DNA of 64,000 bases from Nocardia iowensis (GCF_019222765.1 NZ_CP078145.1:4712001-4776000), one strand, 5' to 3'. Shown: positions 1 to 9,793, counted from the stretch's first letter. Numbers and translations: made by a program. Notes: a model not told the origin generated them from the sequence alone.

Positions 1-1
1 G

Positions 2-1252
2 ATCGTCGACGCCGTGCTGTCGCTGGGGCTGTTGCGGGAAACCACCCCGCCCGGCGTCGATCTCGACCGGCTCTACGCCCCCGACCTCGGCGAGCGCCGC
101 GAGTATCTGGCCGAGCACTGGCAGCTGCTGCACGAATCCTTGTGCGCCAACCCCATTCCGCCCGCCCCGAGCGTGCGGTCGCTGCGCGGCACCCAGGAAT
201 GGCGCGCGTTCACCGAGCTCGCGGGCCTGCTCGCCAACGAATCGGTCTACGGCTCGGGACCCGCGCACACGCCGAGCCCGCCGGAAACCGTTGCCGCACC
301 GCCGGTTCGGGGCATTGTCACGGTCTTCGGCGACGCGGTGATCGATCATATCTACCGCGTCGACCATGTCCCACCGGTCGGCACATCCACTCCGGGTAAC
401 TTCGAAGAGCACCCGGGCGGCAAGGGACTCAACCGTGCCGTGGCCGCCGCACGGCTCGGGCTGCAGGTCCGGCTGATCACCGCCGTCGGCGACGACGAGG
501 CGGGTAGGCGCGTGCTGGACTATCTGCGCGCCGAGAACGTCGACACCGACCTGGTGAAGGTCGTGCCGTACGCACCGACCCCGGTGACCGCGGTGCTGAT
601 CACCAGCACCGGCGCGGCGAGCAATATCGGCTGCAAGGACGACCGCATCCGGCTGAGCACCCAGGACCTGCGCAGCCCGGTGATCCGCGCCGCGATCAGC
701 TCGTCCGACGCGGTCCTGGTGACCTTCGAACAGCCGAGCGCGGTGATCGAGCAGGTCATGGCCGCGGTACGGCGGCTGGATTCGCGACCGCTGCTTATGG
801 TGCATCCGGCGCCGAAAGTCGATCTGCCGCAATACCTTTACCAGTACCTGGGCGTCGTGGACTATCTCGCGGGCACCAGCGCGGACCTGGCCGCCATGGT
901 TCCGGAGGTGCACGCGGGCTCCACCGCGGACAACGCCCAGCGGTTGCGCGCGCTCGGCGTCCGGTCGGTGTGCGCGATCGAGGACTTCCAGTGCACGGTC
1001 TGGTCGGATCAAGTCAACGTGGCGATTCCGCCCTTCCCCGCGGCACTCGAAGACTCCCCCGGCGCTCAGGCTGCCTTCGCCGCCGCGCTGGTATATCGTC
1101 TCGTTTCGACGCGCCGCCCCGCCGGAGAACAGGACTACGTCTGGGCGACTGCCGCGATGGTGGCGACGCAATCTTTCGGGGATGTCCCGGGTGCGATGCC
1201 ACTTGCCACAGAGATCGATCGAATCGTCAGACTCGCTTCGGAGGAGCATTGA
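2..1252 (+). CDS. PfkB-family carbohydrate kinase, 5' end outside the window
   Basis: The frame is open to the first base, so the N-terminus probably lies upstream; a GTG at 14 is the first internal candidate. Roughly the first 95 visible residues are a helical N-terminal part. After that comes a ribokinase/PfkB fold with VFGDAVIDHIYRVD, the glycine-rich GGKGLNRAVAAARLG sugar/ATP motif and AVGDDEAG. The usual C-terminal anion-hole signature (DTxGAGD) is replaced by EDSPGAQAAFAAAL, so the catalytic Asp is not obvious. The family phosphorylates sugars or nucleosides; the substrate cannot be read here. The stop overlaps the TTG start of ribA, so the two are probably cotranscribed. Confidence 0.75.
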   Translation: MVDAVLSLGLLRETTPPGVDLDRLYAPDLGERREYLAEHWQLLHESLCANPIPPAPSVRSLRGTQEWRAFTELAGLLANESVYGSGPAHTPSPPETVAAPPVRGIVTVFGDAVIDHIYRVDHVPPVGTSTPGNFEEHPGGKGLNRAVAAARLGLQVRLITAVGDDEAGRRVLDYLRAENVDTDLVKVVPYAPTPVTAVLITSTGAASNIGCKDDRIRLSTQDLRSPVIRAAISSSDAVLVTFEQPSAVIEQVMAAVRRLDSRPLLMVHPAPKVDLPQYLYQYLGVVDYLAGTSADLAAMVPEVHAGSTADNAQRLRALGVRSVCAIEDFQCTVWSDQVNVAIPPFPAALEDSPGAQAAFAAALVYRLVSTRRPAGEQDYVWATAAMVATQSFGDVPGAMPLATEIDRIVRLASEEH

Positions 1253-1965
1253 CCACACCTGTGTCCAGCCTTGCCGACACCGACCACCGGTTTACCCGCA
1301 AGGGGCATGACTTGCAGGTTCGCGTGCTGGACCTGGCGGACGACCGCGAACACGGGCATCTGCTCGTGTTCGGCGATGTCGCCGATGGTTGCCTGGTCCG
1401 GGTGCACTCGCGCTGCCTCTACGGCGAGGCGCTGCGGTCCGACGACTGCGATTGCGGCGCCGAACTCGATGTCGCCCTCGACCTCATCCAGGCCGCGGGT
1501 TCGGGTGTGCTCGTCTATCTGGAGCAGGAGGGACGCGGTGTCGGGCTGATCGCCAAGGCGCGCGGCTATCGCGAGAGCGAGCGAGCGGGCACCGATACCT
1601 TCGCCAGCTATGAGGCACTCGGCTATCCGGCCGACGCCAGAACCTACGACGTAGCGGCCCAGGGGCTGTTGGCGCTCGGCTTGCAGAAGGTGGAACTGCT
1701 CACCAACAATCCGGCCAAGCGGGAAGCGCTGGAACGAGCGGGCATCGCGGTCACCGTGCGGCCGTTGCATACCCGGGTGCTCAGCGAGCGGGCGCGTGAC
1801 TATCTGGAGGCCAAGCGCCGCCGCAGGCAGCACTGGATCCCCACCGACGCGCCGCCGTGGGCGGTCGAGTCGGTACCGGTGATCGCGCCGGAGCCGCAGT
1901 TGCGGCCTGCCGAGGAGGCAGCGCTGACGGTCGTCGGCCCGCCGATCGTCGACGAGGTCGCATAA
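1249..1965 (+). CDS. ribA: GTP cyclohydrolase II
   Basis: The enzyme opens the imidazole ring of GTP and releases formate, the first step of riboflavin synthesis. About 238 aa, a stand-alone RibA rather than the RibBA fusion. Visible signatures are VHSRCLYGEALRSDDCDCG with three zinc-ligand cysteines (about C56, C67, C69), then YLEQEGRGVGLIAKARGY and LLTNNPAKREAL. I chose the TTG at 1249 because it overlaps the PfkB stop and follows GGAGGAG at 1240-1246; the GTG at 1261 is an alternative. A lone RibA beside a PfkB kinase could serve flavin supply or a specialised pteridine- or deazaflavin-like pathway. The context does not decide which. Confidence 0.9.
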   Translation: MTTPVSSLADTDHRFTRKGHDLQVRVLDLADDREHGHLLVFGDVADGCLVRVHSRCLYGEALRSDDCDCGAELDVALDLIQAAGSGVLVYLEQEGRGVGLIAKARGYRESERAGTDTFASYEALGYPADARTYDVAAQGLLALGLQKVELLTNNPAKREALERAGIAVTVRPLHTRVLSERARDYLEAKRRRRQHWIPTDAPPWAVESVPVIAPEPQLRPAEEAALTVVGPPIVDEVA

Positions 1966-2158
1966 GCATTACTTCCCGAGTAAGCCGCCCCACTACCCCG
2001 CCGCCTGGCTACCATAAGTGAGCCGCGCCACACCTGGCGCGCCGACCCGTGAGAAACTGACAGAAGCGTCGCTGCATTGTGTCAGGATCGGGTCTCGAAC
2101 CGCCCGCGTGCGGACGCCGCGAGGCGCGGTTCACGGCATGATTATCGGGAACAGGGAT

Positions 2159-3991
2159 ATGACGACAACAGACATCGGCTTCGCGCACGAATCGGGCAAA
2201 ACGGTCTACACCGTCCCGGAGGCATTCCAGGAAACCCTCACGTTGCGGCCCGAGCAGGTCGCGTTGCGGACGGTCGGCGGAACACAGCAGATCACCTGGC
2301 GGGAATACGGCGAACGGGTGCGCGCCATCGCGGCGGGCCTGGCCGAGCTCGGCGTCGGGCACGGCGACACCGTCGGGATCATGCTCACGAACCGGCCCGA
2401 GTTCAATTTGATCGATACCGCCGCGCTGCACCTGGGCGCGACCCCGTTCTCGATCTACAACACCAGCTCGTCCGAGCAGATCACCCACCTGTTCACCAAC
2501 GCGGCGAACAAAGTCGTTGTGACTGAACAGGTCTTCCTGGACAAGGTCACCGGCGCCGGCGTAGACCTCGCGCACATCATCCTGGTCGACGGCCCGGCCA
2601 CCGGCACGATCACCCTCGCCGAGGTCGAGGCGAACCCCGCCGCCGACTTCGATTTCGACGCCGCCTGGCGGGCGGTGCAAGCCGACGACCTGGCCACCCT
2701 GATCTACACCTCGGGCACCACCGGCCCGCCCAAGGGCGTAGAGATCACCCACCGCAATGTGCTCGCTCAGATCATCGCGCTGGTCAACGGCCCGCTGCGG
2801 GTCGGGCTGGACGACCGTTCGGTTTCCTACCTGCCCGCCGCGCACGTCGCCGACCGCATCTCCGGGCACGCCATCAACCTGCTGACCGGCATCCAGATGA
2901 CCACCGTGCCGGACCCGCGCGAGGTCGCCGCCGCGCTGCCCGACGCCCGCCCGACCATCTTCTTCGGCGTGCCACGGGTGTGGCAGAAGATCAAGGCGGG
3001 CATCGAGGGCAAGCTCGCCGCCGAATCCAGCGGGGTGAAGAAGAAGCTCGCCAACTGGGCCATCGAGACGGGCATCGCCGCGGCGAGAGCCGATCTCACG
3101 GGTCGAGGCGGCGGCCCGGTGCTGGCCGTGCAACACAAGCTGGCCGAGGCGCTGGTGCTGTCGAAGCTGCGCCACGCCATGGGCCTGGACGAGCTGAAGG
3201 TGGCGGCCTCCGGTGCCGCGCCGATCCCGCCGGAGACCCTCGAGTACTTCATCGGCCTCGGCTTCACCGTCACCGAGGTGTGGGGCATGTCGGAAACCAC
3301 CGGTGTCGGCACCTACACCGAGCTGGAGAAGCCGCGCCCCGGCTCGGTCGGGCGCCCCGTCGACGGCATGGAACTGCGCCTGGACACCGACGGCGAGGTC
3401 CTGGTGCGCGGGCCCATCGTCACCCGCGGCTACCGCAATATGCCGGAGAAGACGGCCGAGGCGATCGACGCCGGCGGCTGGCTGCACACCGGCGATGTCG
3501 GCACCCTCGACCCGGACGGCTACCTGCGCATCGTCGACCGCAAGAAGGAACTGATCATCAACGAGGCGGGTAAGAACATCGCGCCGAGCAATATCGAGAA
3601 CGCGGTGAAGGCCGTTTCCTCGCTGGTCGGTCAGGTCGTCGCGATCGGCGACGCCAAGCCGTACATCGCCGCGCTGATCATGCTCGACCCCGACGTTGCC
3701 GCCTTGCGCGCCAAGGAGTTCGGCGCCACCGACGCCGACCTGGCGACGCTGGCGACCCGCCAGGAGATCATCGACGAGGTGCTGGCCGCGGTGCAAACGG
3801 GCAACATCAAGCTGTCGCGGGTGGAGCAGATCAAGCGCTTCACCATCATCGGCTCGGTCTGGGAGCCCGGCGGCGACGAGCTCACCCCGAAGATGTCGCT
3901 GAAGCGCACCCCGATCGCGACCAAGTACGCGGCCGAGATCGACGGACTCTACGCCAAGGACCCCGCCGACAAGGTGATCAACGTCAAGTGA
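2159..3991 (+). CDS. fadD: Long-chain fatty acid-CoA ligase (FadD15-like)
   Basis: An AMP-forming acyl-CoA synthetase of about 610 aa, the usual length. It activates fatty acids with ATP and CoA. Motifs in order: the adenylate P-loop YTSGTTGPPKGVEITHRN, the A5-type WGMSETTG, the hinge region GWLHTGDVG and DRKKELIINEAGKNIAPSNIE, and a C-terminal catalytic lysine region TPKMSLKR. The ATG at 2159 (MTTTDIGF) gives the family-like N-terminus; an in-frame ATG at 2138 and a longer upstream frame exist. It stands alone and ends at a strong hairpin. Chain length and physiological substrate are inferred only from resemblance to FadD15-type ligases. Confidence 0.9.
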   Translation: MTTTDIGFAHESGKTVYTVPEAFQETLTLRPEQVALRTVGGTQQITWREYGERVRAIAAGLAELGVGHGDTVGIMLTNRPEFNLIDTAALHLGATPFSIYNTSSSEQITHLFTNAANKVVVTEQVFLDKVTGAGVDLAHIILVDGPATGTITLAEVEANPAADFDFDAAWRAVQADDLATLIYTSGTTGPPKGVEITHRNVLAQIIALVNGPLRVGLDDRSVSYLPAAHVADRISGHAINLLTGIQMTTVPDPREVAAALPDARPTIFFGVPRVWQKIKAGIEGKLAAESSGVKKKLANWAIETGIAAARADLTGRGGGPVLAVQHKLAEALVLSKLRHAMGLDELKVAASGAAPIPPETLEYFIGLGFTVTEVWGMSETTGVGTYTELEKPRPGSVGRPVDGMELRLDTDGEVLVRGPIVTRGYRNMPEKTAEAIDAGGWLHTGDVGTLDPDGYLRIVDRKKELIINEAGKNIAPSNIENAVKAVSSLVGQVVAIGDAKPYIAALIMLDPDVAALRAKEFGATDADLATLATRQEIIDEVLAAVQTGNIKLSRVEQIKRFTIIGSVWEPGGDELTPKMSLKRTPIATKYAAEIDGLYAKDPADKVINVK

Positions 3992-4022
3992 CGCCCACCC
4001 CCAGCAGTATCTGAAACGAACT

Positions 4023-4051
4023 GTGGCCCTGAGCATTCCGCTCAGGGCCAC
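4023..4051. terminator. Perfect 12-bp hairpin between convergent genes
   Basis: GTGGCCCTGAGC (4023-4034), loop ATTCC, then the exact reverse complement at 4040-4051. It sits between the 3' ends of the acyl-CoA ligase (+) and the PEBP gene (-) and fits a bidirectional terminator. There is no long U-tract, which is common in actinobacteria. Confidence 0.8.
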
Positions 4052-4063
4052 CGTCATTCACAG

Positions 4064-4606
4064 CTACTTCTGTTCGTAGGTACCCACGATCGTGGCGCGG
4101 GCGATGGCGTGCGAGAACAGATTGAACCCGAGGTACGCCGGGCTCGCGCTGGCATCGATCCCGAGACTCTCCACGTCCACGGCGTGCACCGTGATGAAAT
4201 ACCGATGGTAGCCGTGTCCGGGCGGCGGTCCCGCACCGACGAATCCGGCGAACCCGCCGTCGTTGCGCAAGGTGATCGCACCGGTCGGCAGCGCGCCGCC
4301 CTCCTCGCCGCTGCCCGCGCCACTGGGCAGCGAGGTCACGCCGACCGGAATGTCGGCCACCGCCCAGTGCCAGAATCCCGACGCCGTCGGCGCGTCCGGG
4401 TCGAACACGGTCACCGCGAAACTCTTTGTCTCCGCGGGGAATCCGGACCAGGAAAGCTGCGGCGAGATGTCCTTGCCGCCCGCGCCGAACACGCCGCTGA
4501 CCTGGTCGTTGCCGAACGGCTGTCCGTCGGTCACGTCGTCGGAGGTCAGCGTGAACGACGGCAGCTGCGGGAGTGCGTTGTAGGGATTGTACGAATAATC
4601 GGGCAC
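4064..4606 (-). CDS. YbhB/YbcL-family PEBP (Raf-kinase-inhibitor-like) protein
   Basis: A phosphatidylethanolamine-binding-protein fold of 180 aa. The ligand-pocket signatures are [15 protein letters not shown] and [12 protein letters not shown], together with [11 protein letters not shown] near the N-terminus. It resembles mycobacterial TB18.6. No signal peptide is seen, so it is probably cytoplasmic. The family binds small anions or phospholipid head groups and its bacterial role is unclear. The GTG start follows AAAGGACC. It lies 17 nt downstream of the M20 hydrolase on the same strand and is probably cotranscribed with it. Confidence 0.88.
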   Translation of the reverse strand: MPDYSYNPYNALPQLPSFTLTSDDVTDGQPFGNDQVSGVFGAGGKDISPQLSWSGFPAETKSFAVTVFDPDAPTASGFWHWAVADIPVGVTSLPSGAGSGEEGGALPTGAITLRNDGGFAGFVGAGPPPGHGYHRYFITVHAVDVESLGIDASASPAYLGFNLFSHAIARATIVGTYEQK

Positions 4607-4623
4607 AGTGGTCCTTTCGATCG

Positions 4624-5985
4624 TCAGCTGTTCAGCAGGAAGTGTTCCAGTACCCGGGTGCCGAATTCGAGTGCTTGCACCGGAACCCGTTCGTCGACCC
4701 CGTGGAACAGCGCGGTGAAGTCCAGCTCCGGCGGCAGTTGTAGCGGCGCGAAGCCGAAGCAGCGAATGCCCAAGCGGGCGAACGCTTTCGCGTCAGTACC
4801 GCCCGAGAGCATGTACGGCACGGTGCGGCCCTGCGGATCATGGGCGAGGATCGCGTCGTTCATCGCGTCGACCAGGTGGCCGTCGAATGTTGTTTCGTAG
4901 GAGTCGAGTTTGGTGATCCACTCACGTTCGACGTCCGGGCCGATCAGCTCGTCCACTTCCCGCTCGAACGCCGCCTGGCGTCCCGGCACCACCCGGCAGT
5001 CGACCACGGCCTCCGCGGTCTGCGGGATCACGTTCGCCTTGTACCCGGCGTGCAGCATGGTCGGGTTCGCCGTATCCCGCAGTGTCGCACCGATAATGCG
5101 GGAAATGGTGCCCAGCTTCGCCAGCTGGCCCTCGATGTCGGGGCTGGCCGGATCGAACTCCAGCCCGGTCTCCTCGGCGACGGCGGCCAGGAACTCGGTG
5201 ACCGAATCCGACATCACCACGGGGAAGGTGTGTTTGCCGAGCCGCGCCACCGCGTCGGCCAGAATGGTGACCGCGTTGTCCTCGTGCAGGAACGAGCCGT
5301 GGCCCGCGCGGGCCTTGGCGCGCAACCGCATCCAGCCGAGCCCCTTCTCGGCCGTCTCCACCAGATAAAGCCTGCGTTCGGTGCCGTCGGGACGCGGGAC
5401 CGTCAGCGAGAAGCCGCCGACCTCGCCCACCGCCTCGGTGATGCCCTCGAACAGGTCGGGCCGGTTGTCCGCCAGCCACTGCGACCCCCACTTGCCGCCG
5501 TTCTCCTCGTCGGCCAGGAAGGCGAACACGATATCGCGCGGCGGCACCGTCCCCTCGATCTTGAACTGGCGGGCAATCGCCAGCATCATCCCGACCATGT
5601 CCTTCATGTCGATGGCGCCGCGGCCCCACACGTAGCCGTCGCGCACCGCGCCGGAGAACGGATGCACACTCCAGTCGGCCGCCTCGGCGGGCACCACGTC
5701 CAGATGTCCGTGCATCATCAGCGCGCCCCGGCTGGAATCGGCGCCCTTCAGCCGCGCGAAGACGTTCCCGCGCCCCGGCGCGCCCGACTCCACGTACTCG
5801 GTCGTATATCCCGCCTGGTGCAGCTGGTCGGCCACCCACTGCGCGCACTCACGCTCCCCCTTGGTGGTGGCCAGGTCGCCGGTGTTGGAGGTATCGAACC
5901 GGATCAGCGCACTGACCAGGTCCACCACCTCGTCGACCGCGCGAGAGCTGCTGTTAGGGATCGATCCTTCGACAGTTGTGGACAC
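4624..5985 (-). CDS. M20-family metallohydrolase (ArgE/DapE/carboxypeptidase type)
   Basis: A zinc-dependent amidohydrolase of about 453 aa. Motifs: [10 protein letters not shown] (metal His), [12 protein letters not shown] (bridging Asp), ADEENGG (catalytic Glu and metal Glu), the dimerisation domain in the middle, and a C-terminal [10 protein letters not shown] and LFHGVDE with the last metal His. Members deacylate N-acyl amino acids or cleave dipeptides; the substrate is unknown. The frame runs up to 6165, but the GTG at 5985 ([10 protein letters not shown]) is preceded by GGAAAGG and gives the normal M20 start, so the longer N-terminus is rejected. First gene of a pair with the PEBP protein. 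Confidence 0.9.
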   Translation of the reverse strand: MSTTVEGSIPNSSSRAVDEVVDLVSALIRFDTSNTGDLATTKGERECAQWVADQLHQAGYTTEYVESGAPGRGNVFARLKGADSSRGALMMHGHLDVVPAEAADWSVHPFSGAVRDGYVWGRGAIDMKDMVGMMLAIARQFKIEGTVPPRDIVFAFLADEENGGKWGSQWLADNRPDLFEGITEAVGEVGGFSLTVPRPDGTERRLYLVETAEKGLGWMRLRAKARAGHGSFLHEDNAVTILADAVARLGKHTFPVVMSDSVTEFLAAVAEETGLEFDPASPDIEGQLAKLGTISRIIGATLRDTANPTMLHAGYKANVIPQTAEAVVDCRVVPGRQAAFEREVDELIGPDVEREWITKLDSYETTFDGHLVDAMNDAILAHDPQGRTVPYMLSGGTDAKAFARLGIRCFGFAPLQLPPELDFTALFHGVDERVPVQALEFGTRVLEHFLLNS

Positions 5986-6209
5986 GTACCCTTTCCTACC
6001 ACCTGTCGCGACTACGGCCACCGGCGTCCCTCCCGCCGAGCCACCCGACGGCACCGGCGCGGCACAGCGTACGGTGCCGATCACCGTGGCCGCAGGGGTC
6101 AGCATCACGGTGATCGCAAACGCGTCATCTCGCCCGCTTCGATGGCGGCGCTCGCCCGGCGGCAATCTACGTGCCGCCGATCATCTTCCGCCGCCCGCTG
6201 TCTCGACCG

Positions 6210-7373
6210 TCAGCGGTTGAGGTGCTTGTGGACCGCGTCGTTCACGCGGCCGAGCATGTCTTCCAGGACCGGCCGGAAGGTCGCGAAGTTCAACCGGGCG
6301 AATCCGGCGCTGTCGGGTCCGAAGTCCGGTCCGGACAAGAGCAGGACTTTGGCCTGCTCGTGGAAGAACGCGGCGGGGTCCTGGTCGAGATCGAGCGCGC
6401 GGCAGTCGAGCCACGCCAGGTAGCCCGCATCGGGGCGGTGGTAACGGATCTCGGGCGGCAACGAGTCGGCGACGAGGTCACGGTTGCCGGTCAGGGTGCG
6501 CTGCGTTTCGGCCAGCCATCCGTCACCCTCCCGCCAGGCGGCGCAGGTCGCCAATACGCTGAGGGCGCTCACCTGCCCGTACAGCTGCGGTGGTTGTGCG
6601 TCCAGTGCCGCGCGGACGCGGTTGTCACCGACGTGGGCGACGCAGCACCGCAGACCCGCAAGATTGAATGCCTTGCTCGCGGAGTTGAGCGTCACGGTGC
6701 GCGCCGCGACGTCCGGGCCGAGCGAACCGAACGGAATGTGCTGATTCTGCTCGTGCGTCAGCTCGGAGTGGATTTCGTCGGAAATCACGAGAAGATCGTG
6801 CCGACAAGCGATCTCCGCGATCGCCGACAGTTCGTCGCGATCGAACACGTGCCCCGTCGGGTTGTTCGGGTTCACCAGGATCAACGCACGGCATTCGCGC
6901 AGGCGAACATCCTCGGCCATTCGGTCGGCATCGAAGGTCCAGCCCTTGTCCCCTTCGATCATCGGGATCGGCACCAGCCGCCGCCCCATCACCCGCAGCG
7001 TCTCCAGGAACGGCGGGTACGCGGGCGTGTGCACGGCCACCGCGTCGCCAGGACGGGTCATCAGTTGCAGCACGACCTGCACCACCTGGATGAGCTCGGT
7101 GAAGACGTACACCTGATCCGGGTCGAGAATGAAGTCGTACCGATCGCGCATCCGATCGACGAACGCGTGCCGCATCGGATTTCGATCGGGCCGATCGTCC
7201 CACTCCGGATACCCGAGGTCGCCCTCGGCCGCGCGCCGCAGCACCTCGCGCACCGGATCCGCCACCGGAAAATCCATGTCCGCGATCCAGCCGGGAAGCA
7301 CATCCGCGCCCGCTCGCGCCCACTTGATTCCCGCCCGCCGCCGCAGCGCACCGATATCGACAAGATCGTCCAT
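6210..7373 (-). CDS. PatB/MalY-type PLP aminotransferase, probable cystathionine beta-lyase
   Basis: A fold-type I PLP enzyme of 387 aa. Features are the N-terminal WIADMDFPV typical of PatB/MalY C-S lyases, GYPEWDD, NPNNPTGHVF, ISDEIHSEL and the PLP lysine motif LNSASKAFNLAGLR. Such enzymes remove the thiol from cystathionine or cysteine conjugates. The ATG at 7373 (MDDLVDIGALRRR) is preceded by a purine-poor leader; an upstream in-frame start at 7430 would run into the operator. It is divergent from an Lrp-type gene 70 bp away, which is its likely regulator. Confidence 0.87.
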   Translation of the reverse strand: MDDLVDIGALRRRAGIKWARAGADVLPGWIADMDFPVADPVREVLRRAAEGDLGYPEWDDRPDRNPMRHAFVDRMRDRYDFILDPDQVYVFTELIQVVQVVLQLMTRPGDAVAVHTPAYPPFLETLRVMGRRLVPIPMIEGDKGWTFDADRMAEDVRLRECRALILVNPNNPTGHVFDRDELSAIAEIACRHDLLVISDEIHSELTHEQNQHIPFGSLGPDVAARTVTLNSASKAFNLAGLRCCVAHVGDNRVRAALDAQPPQLYGQVSALSVLATCAAWREGDGWLAETQRTLTGNRDLVADSLPPEIRYHRPDAGYLAWLDCRALDLDQDPAAFFHEQAKVLLLSGPDFGPDSAGFARLNFATFRPVLEDMLGRVNDAVHKHLNR

Positions 7374-7427
7374 AGGAAAAACCCTAGAAGGGATGCCACC
7401 GGACACGATTGACAATTTTCCCGCATT

Positions 7428-7446
7428 CACGCAAATTTATTGCGTG
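7428..7446. promoter_or_regulatory. Palindromic operator overlapping the lrp-like start codon
   Basis: CACGCAA-ATTTA-TTGCGTG: perfect 7-bp arms around an AT-rich 5-bp centre, the shape expected for an Lrp/AsnC binding site. It lies between the divergent C-S lyase and Lrp genes. The right arm contains the GTG start at 7444. A TTGACA at 7409-7414 could be a -35 box for a leaderless lrp transcript. Assignment to this regulator is inference from position and symmetry. Confidence 0.7.
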
Positions 7447-7923
7447 ACCGCTGTTCCGTTGGACCACATCGACTACCTGCTGCTCGAGCTCGTGCAGGTC
7501 GACGCGACTCAGCCCCTGCACGAGCTCGGCGAACGAGTGGGGCTGTCGCCGAGTGCGGTTCAGCGCAGGCTCACCCGGCTGCGCGCGAACGGGGTGATCA
7601 CCGCGGAGGTCGCCGTGGTCGACCCGCGCGCCGTGGGGATGGGGCTCACTACCGTGGTGCTGGTCGAGCTGGCCGAGGACGATGCCGACGAATACCTCGC
7701 GTTCTGCGACCTCGTGCTAGCCGAACCGGCCGTGCAACAGTGCTATTCCGTTGTGGGCCAATGGGATTACGTGGTGGTGATGGTCACCGCGGATCTCGCC
7801 GCGTACCGCCTGATCTCCAATGACCTGTTCGTCCGGAACAAGTCCGTGCTCAGATACGAGACGTTGCCGACCTACGAACGAATCAAAGCCCAACTCGCCG
7901 TGCCGTTGTCACCATCGAGCTGA
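7444..7923 (+). CDS. Lrp/AsnC-family transcriptional regulator
   Basis: About 159 aa, the usual size. The N-terminal winged helix-turn-helix has LHELGERVGLSPSAVQRRLTRLRANGVI, followed by an alpha/beta RAM ligand-binding domain ending VLRYETLPTYERIKAQ. Members sense amino acids or related metabolites and often repress themselves and a divergent gene. No ribosome binding site precedes the GTG, consistent with a leaderless message; a TTG at 7456 is an alternative start. The likely target is the divergent PatB-type lyase, with the palindrome at the start codon as operator. Confidence 0.87.
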   Translation: MTAVPLDHIDYLLLELVQVDATQPLHELGERVGLSPSAVQRRLTRLRANGVITAEVAVVDPRAVGMGLTTVVLVELAEDDADEYLAFCDLVLAEPAVQQCYSVVGQWDYVVVMVTADLAAYRLISNDLFVRNKSVLRYETLPTYERIKAQLAVPLSPSS

Positions 7924-8054
7924 CCTGCGCTCCAGTGACCGAACCGTAATGATCTTCACAGGATCTGCACGGCTAACCGTGACCGACCGCACGGGTCGAG
8001 GCGGTTGACTGGACTAGTGCCGATCGGCACGGTTCCACCCGAGGAGGTCCGGCC

Positions 8055-8801
8055 ATGTGCTCAGCACCTGCCACCGACGGCCCCGATCCCGAACTGGTCC
8101 GCCTCACCGGCGCGACGTGGGAGTCGGTGAGCAGACGCGGTTCCCGTTCCCTCAACGCCGACGCAGCGGCCGCCGTGACCGATTCGGTCACCGGGCACAC
8201 CGCATTCGTCGTCGCCGACGGCGTCGGCGACCACTTGTCCGCGGTCCGGGCGGCACGCACCGCGGCCGCGGTTGCCGCGGTGGTCGGCGCCCGCGGTGGG
8301 GCATCCGCCGGAATCCTTGCGGCCCAACGCGAATTGCTACGCCAGTTCGCGCAATCGGAGGCCGACAGCGTCCTCGTCGTAGCCGTGCTGCCCACCGCCG
8401 GCCGCCCCGATGCACCGTGCGACATAGCCTGGGTCGGCGATTGCCGCGCCTACCGATGGAACGGACGCGTATTGCACCAGATCACCACCGACCACACCGT
8501 CGCCGAGTTCTGGCTGGCCCGGGGTCACTGTCCGCCACCGCGCCTGAACCACCTCGTCACCACGTCGGTGCGCACCGTACGCGCCGCCGACATCGGCCGC
8601 GCCACTACAGGATCCAGCACCGGCCGACTGCTCTTGAGTACCGACGGTGTCCACAAACGCCTCGACATAGCCACGATCAAGACCATGCTCGCCGCCGAAG
8701 AATCCCCCGCCACCGTTGCGGAGACACTGGTGGACAACGCTCTTCGCACCGGCGGAACCGACAACGCCACCGCCCTCGTCGCCGACCGTCGCTTGCCTTG
8801 A
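8055..8801 (+). CDS. PP2C-family serine/threonine phosphatase-like protein
   Basis: 248 aa with the metal-binding PP2C motifs in order: RSLNADAAAAV (usually NQDA), VVADGVGDH (D55-G56), AWVGDCRAYRW, LLSTDGVHKRL and GGTDNATALV. No membrane segment or signal peptide, so it is cytoplasmic. The family dephosphorylates Ser/Thr-phosphorylated proteins, opposing Pkn kinases. The start is well supported by GAGGAGG at 8041-8047. No kinase or FHA gene is adjacent, so its partner is unknown. It looks monocistronic. Confidence 0.85.
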   Translation: MCSAPATDGPDPELVRLTGATWESVSRRGSRSLNADAAAAVTDSVTGHTAFVVADGVGDHLSAVRAARTAAAVAAVVGARGGASAGILAAQRELLRQFAQSEADSVLVVAVLPTAGRPDAPCDIAWVGDCRAYRWNGRVLHQITTDHTVAEFWLARGHCPPPRLNHLVTTSVRTVRAADIGRATTGSSTGRLLLSTDGVHKRLDIATIKTMLAAEESPATVAETLVDNALRTGGTDNATALVADRRLP

Positions 8802-9007
8802 ACGCGGATCGAATCTGCATTTGCTACAAATTCGCTCGGCTTATTCAATGTTGATCACACTTCGGTAACTTAGCCATCGTCGGGCAGTCGGCCAGGGCTA
8901 ATCTTCGACGGTTGCTGTCTAACATTCCCATGCCGGGGTCGCCTCGGCCGCTCAACCATGCACTCGGAAATCAGTTGTACCGACTTTGACCGGGAAAGCG
9001 GAGCGAG

Positions 9008-9793
9008 ATGGCTCAAGAATTGCTCGTCGCATTGGGCGCCGCACTGATCGCGGTGGGGGTATTCATTGTCGGTGACCGATTGCGCCCGAAATCGTGGCAG
9101 CAGACCGGTGACGAGGCGTCCGGTCATCTCGCCCTCGACCTGGGCAAGACGTTCTTCACCGCGGTACTGGCGTTTGTCTTCGTGACCTGCTGGCAGCAGA
9201 CCCAGAACGCACACAACCACACCATCGCCGAGGCGAAGGGATTGGTCGACGTCCATTGGGCGGCACACGCCATGCCCGGGCCGGAGCAGCAGCGGATCCA
9301 CGCCCAGGTACGGTCCTACACCGAGCACGTCCTCACCGAGGAGTGGGCGCTCATGGAGCATCAGAGTCGCCTGAGCCAGTCCGCCGGCGACGCGCTCCAT
9401 TCCCTGCGCGACACCGTGGCGTCGGTGCACTCGTCGGAATCGACCGTCATGGAGGCACGGTCCCGAGCGCTGGCAGGTCTCGAGCGGGCCACCCAGGCCC
9501 GCCATGATCGCGCCGTCGATGTCGAGCGCGCCATCCCCGAATTCCTGTACATGGCCTTGCTTTTCGGGGCTGTGCTGGTGTTGCTGCACCCGGTGCTGAC
9601 CGGCATGCAGGTCACTCGGCGCAGCGTCGCGATGACCGCTCTGCTCGGCATCGTGATCGGCGCGGCACTACTGGCGGTGCACGACCTGGAGCGGCCGTTC
9701 TCCGGTGTGCTCGGCGTTCCGAAAGACGCCTTTGTCTATGCCGAGTCGCAATATCAGCTGACCACCGGCGGACCGGTTACCAACGTCGAATGA
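9008..9793 (+). CDS. DUF4239 (bestrophin-like) membrane protein
   Basis: 261 aa with an N-terminal membrane segment (LLVALGAALIAVGVFIVG), a second hydrophobic stretch near residues 55-70 and two close to the C-terminus around FLYMALLFGAVLVLLHPVL and the segment after TRRSV. Between them is a long helical soluble part. This two-plus-two arrangement matches the DUF4239 family, compared with bestrophin channels; function is not established. The stop overlaps the ATG of the next gene, so the two are coupled. Confidence 0.7.
   Translation: MAQELLVALGAALIAVGVFIVGDRLRPKSWQQTGDEASGHLALDLGKTFFTAVLAFVFVTCWQQTQNAHNHTIAEAKGLVDVHWAAHAMPGPEQQRIHAQVRSYTEHVLTEEWALMEHQSRLSQSAGDALHSLRDTVASVHSSESTVMEARSRALAGLERATQARHDRAVDVERAIPEFLYMALLFGAVLVLLHPVLTGMQVTRRSVAMTALLGIVIGAALLAVHDLERPFSGVLGVPKDAFVYAESQYQLTTGGPVTNVE

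Noticed and set aside
2009..4057. Long minus-strand frame opposite the acyl-CoA ligase
   Set aside because: It mirrors the codon pattern of an unmistakable gene on the other strand and has no domain or ribosome binding site. The long frames opposite the M20, LanB, debranching-like, giant LamG and 965-aa genes were rejected for the same reason.
5986..6165. N-terminal extension of the M20 hydrolase
   Set aside because: Low-complexity translation without family similarity; the GTG at 5985 has a good ribosome binding site and gives the normal length.
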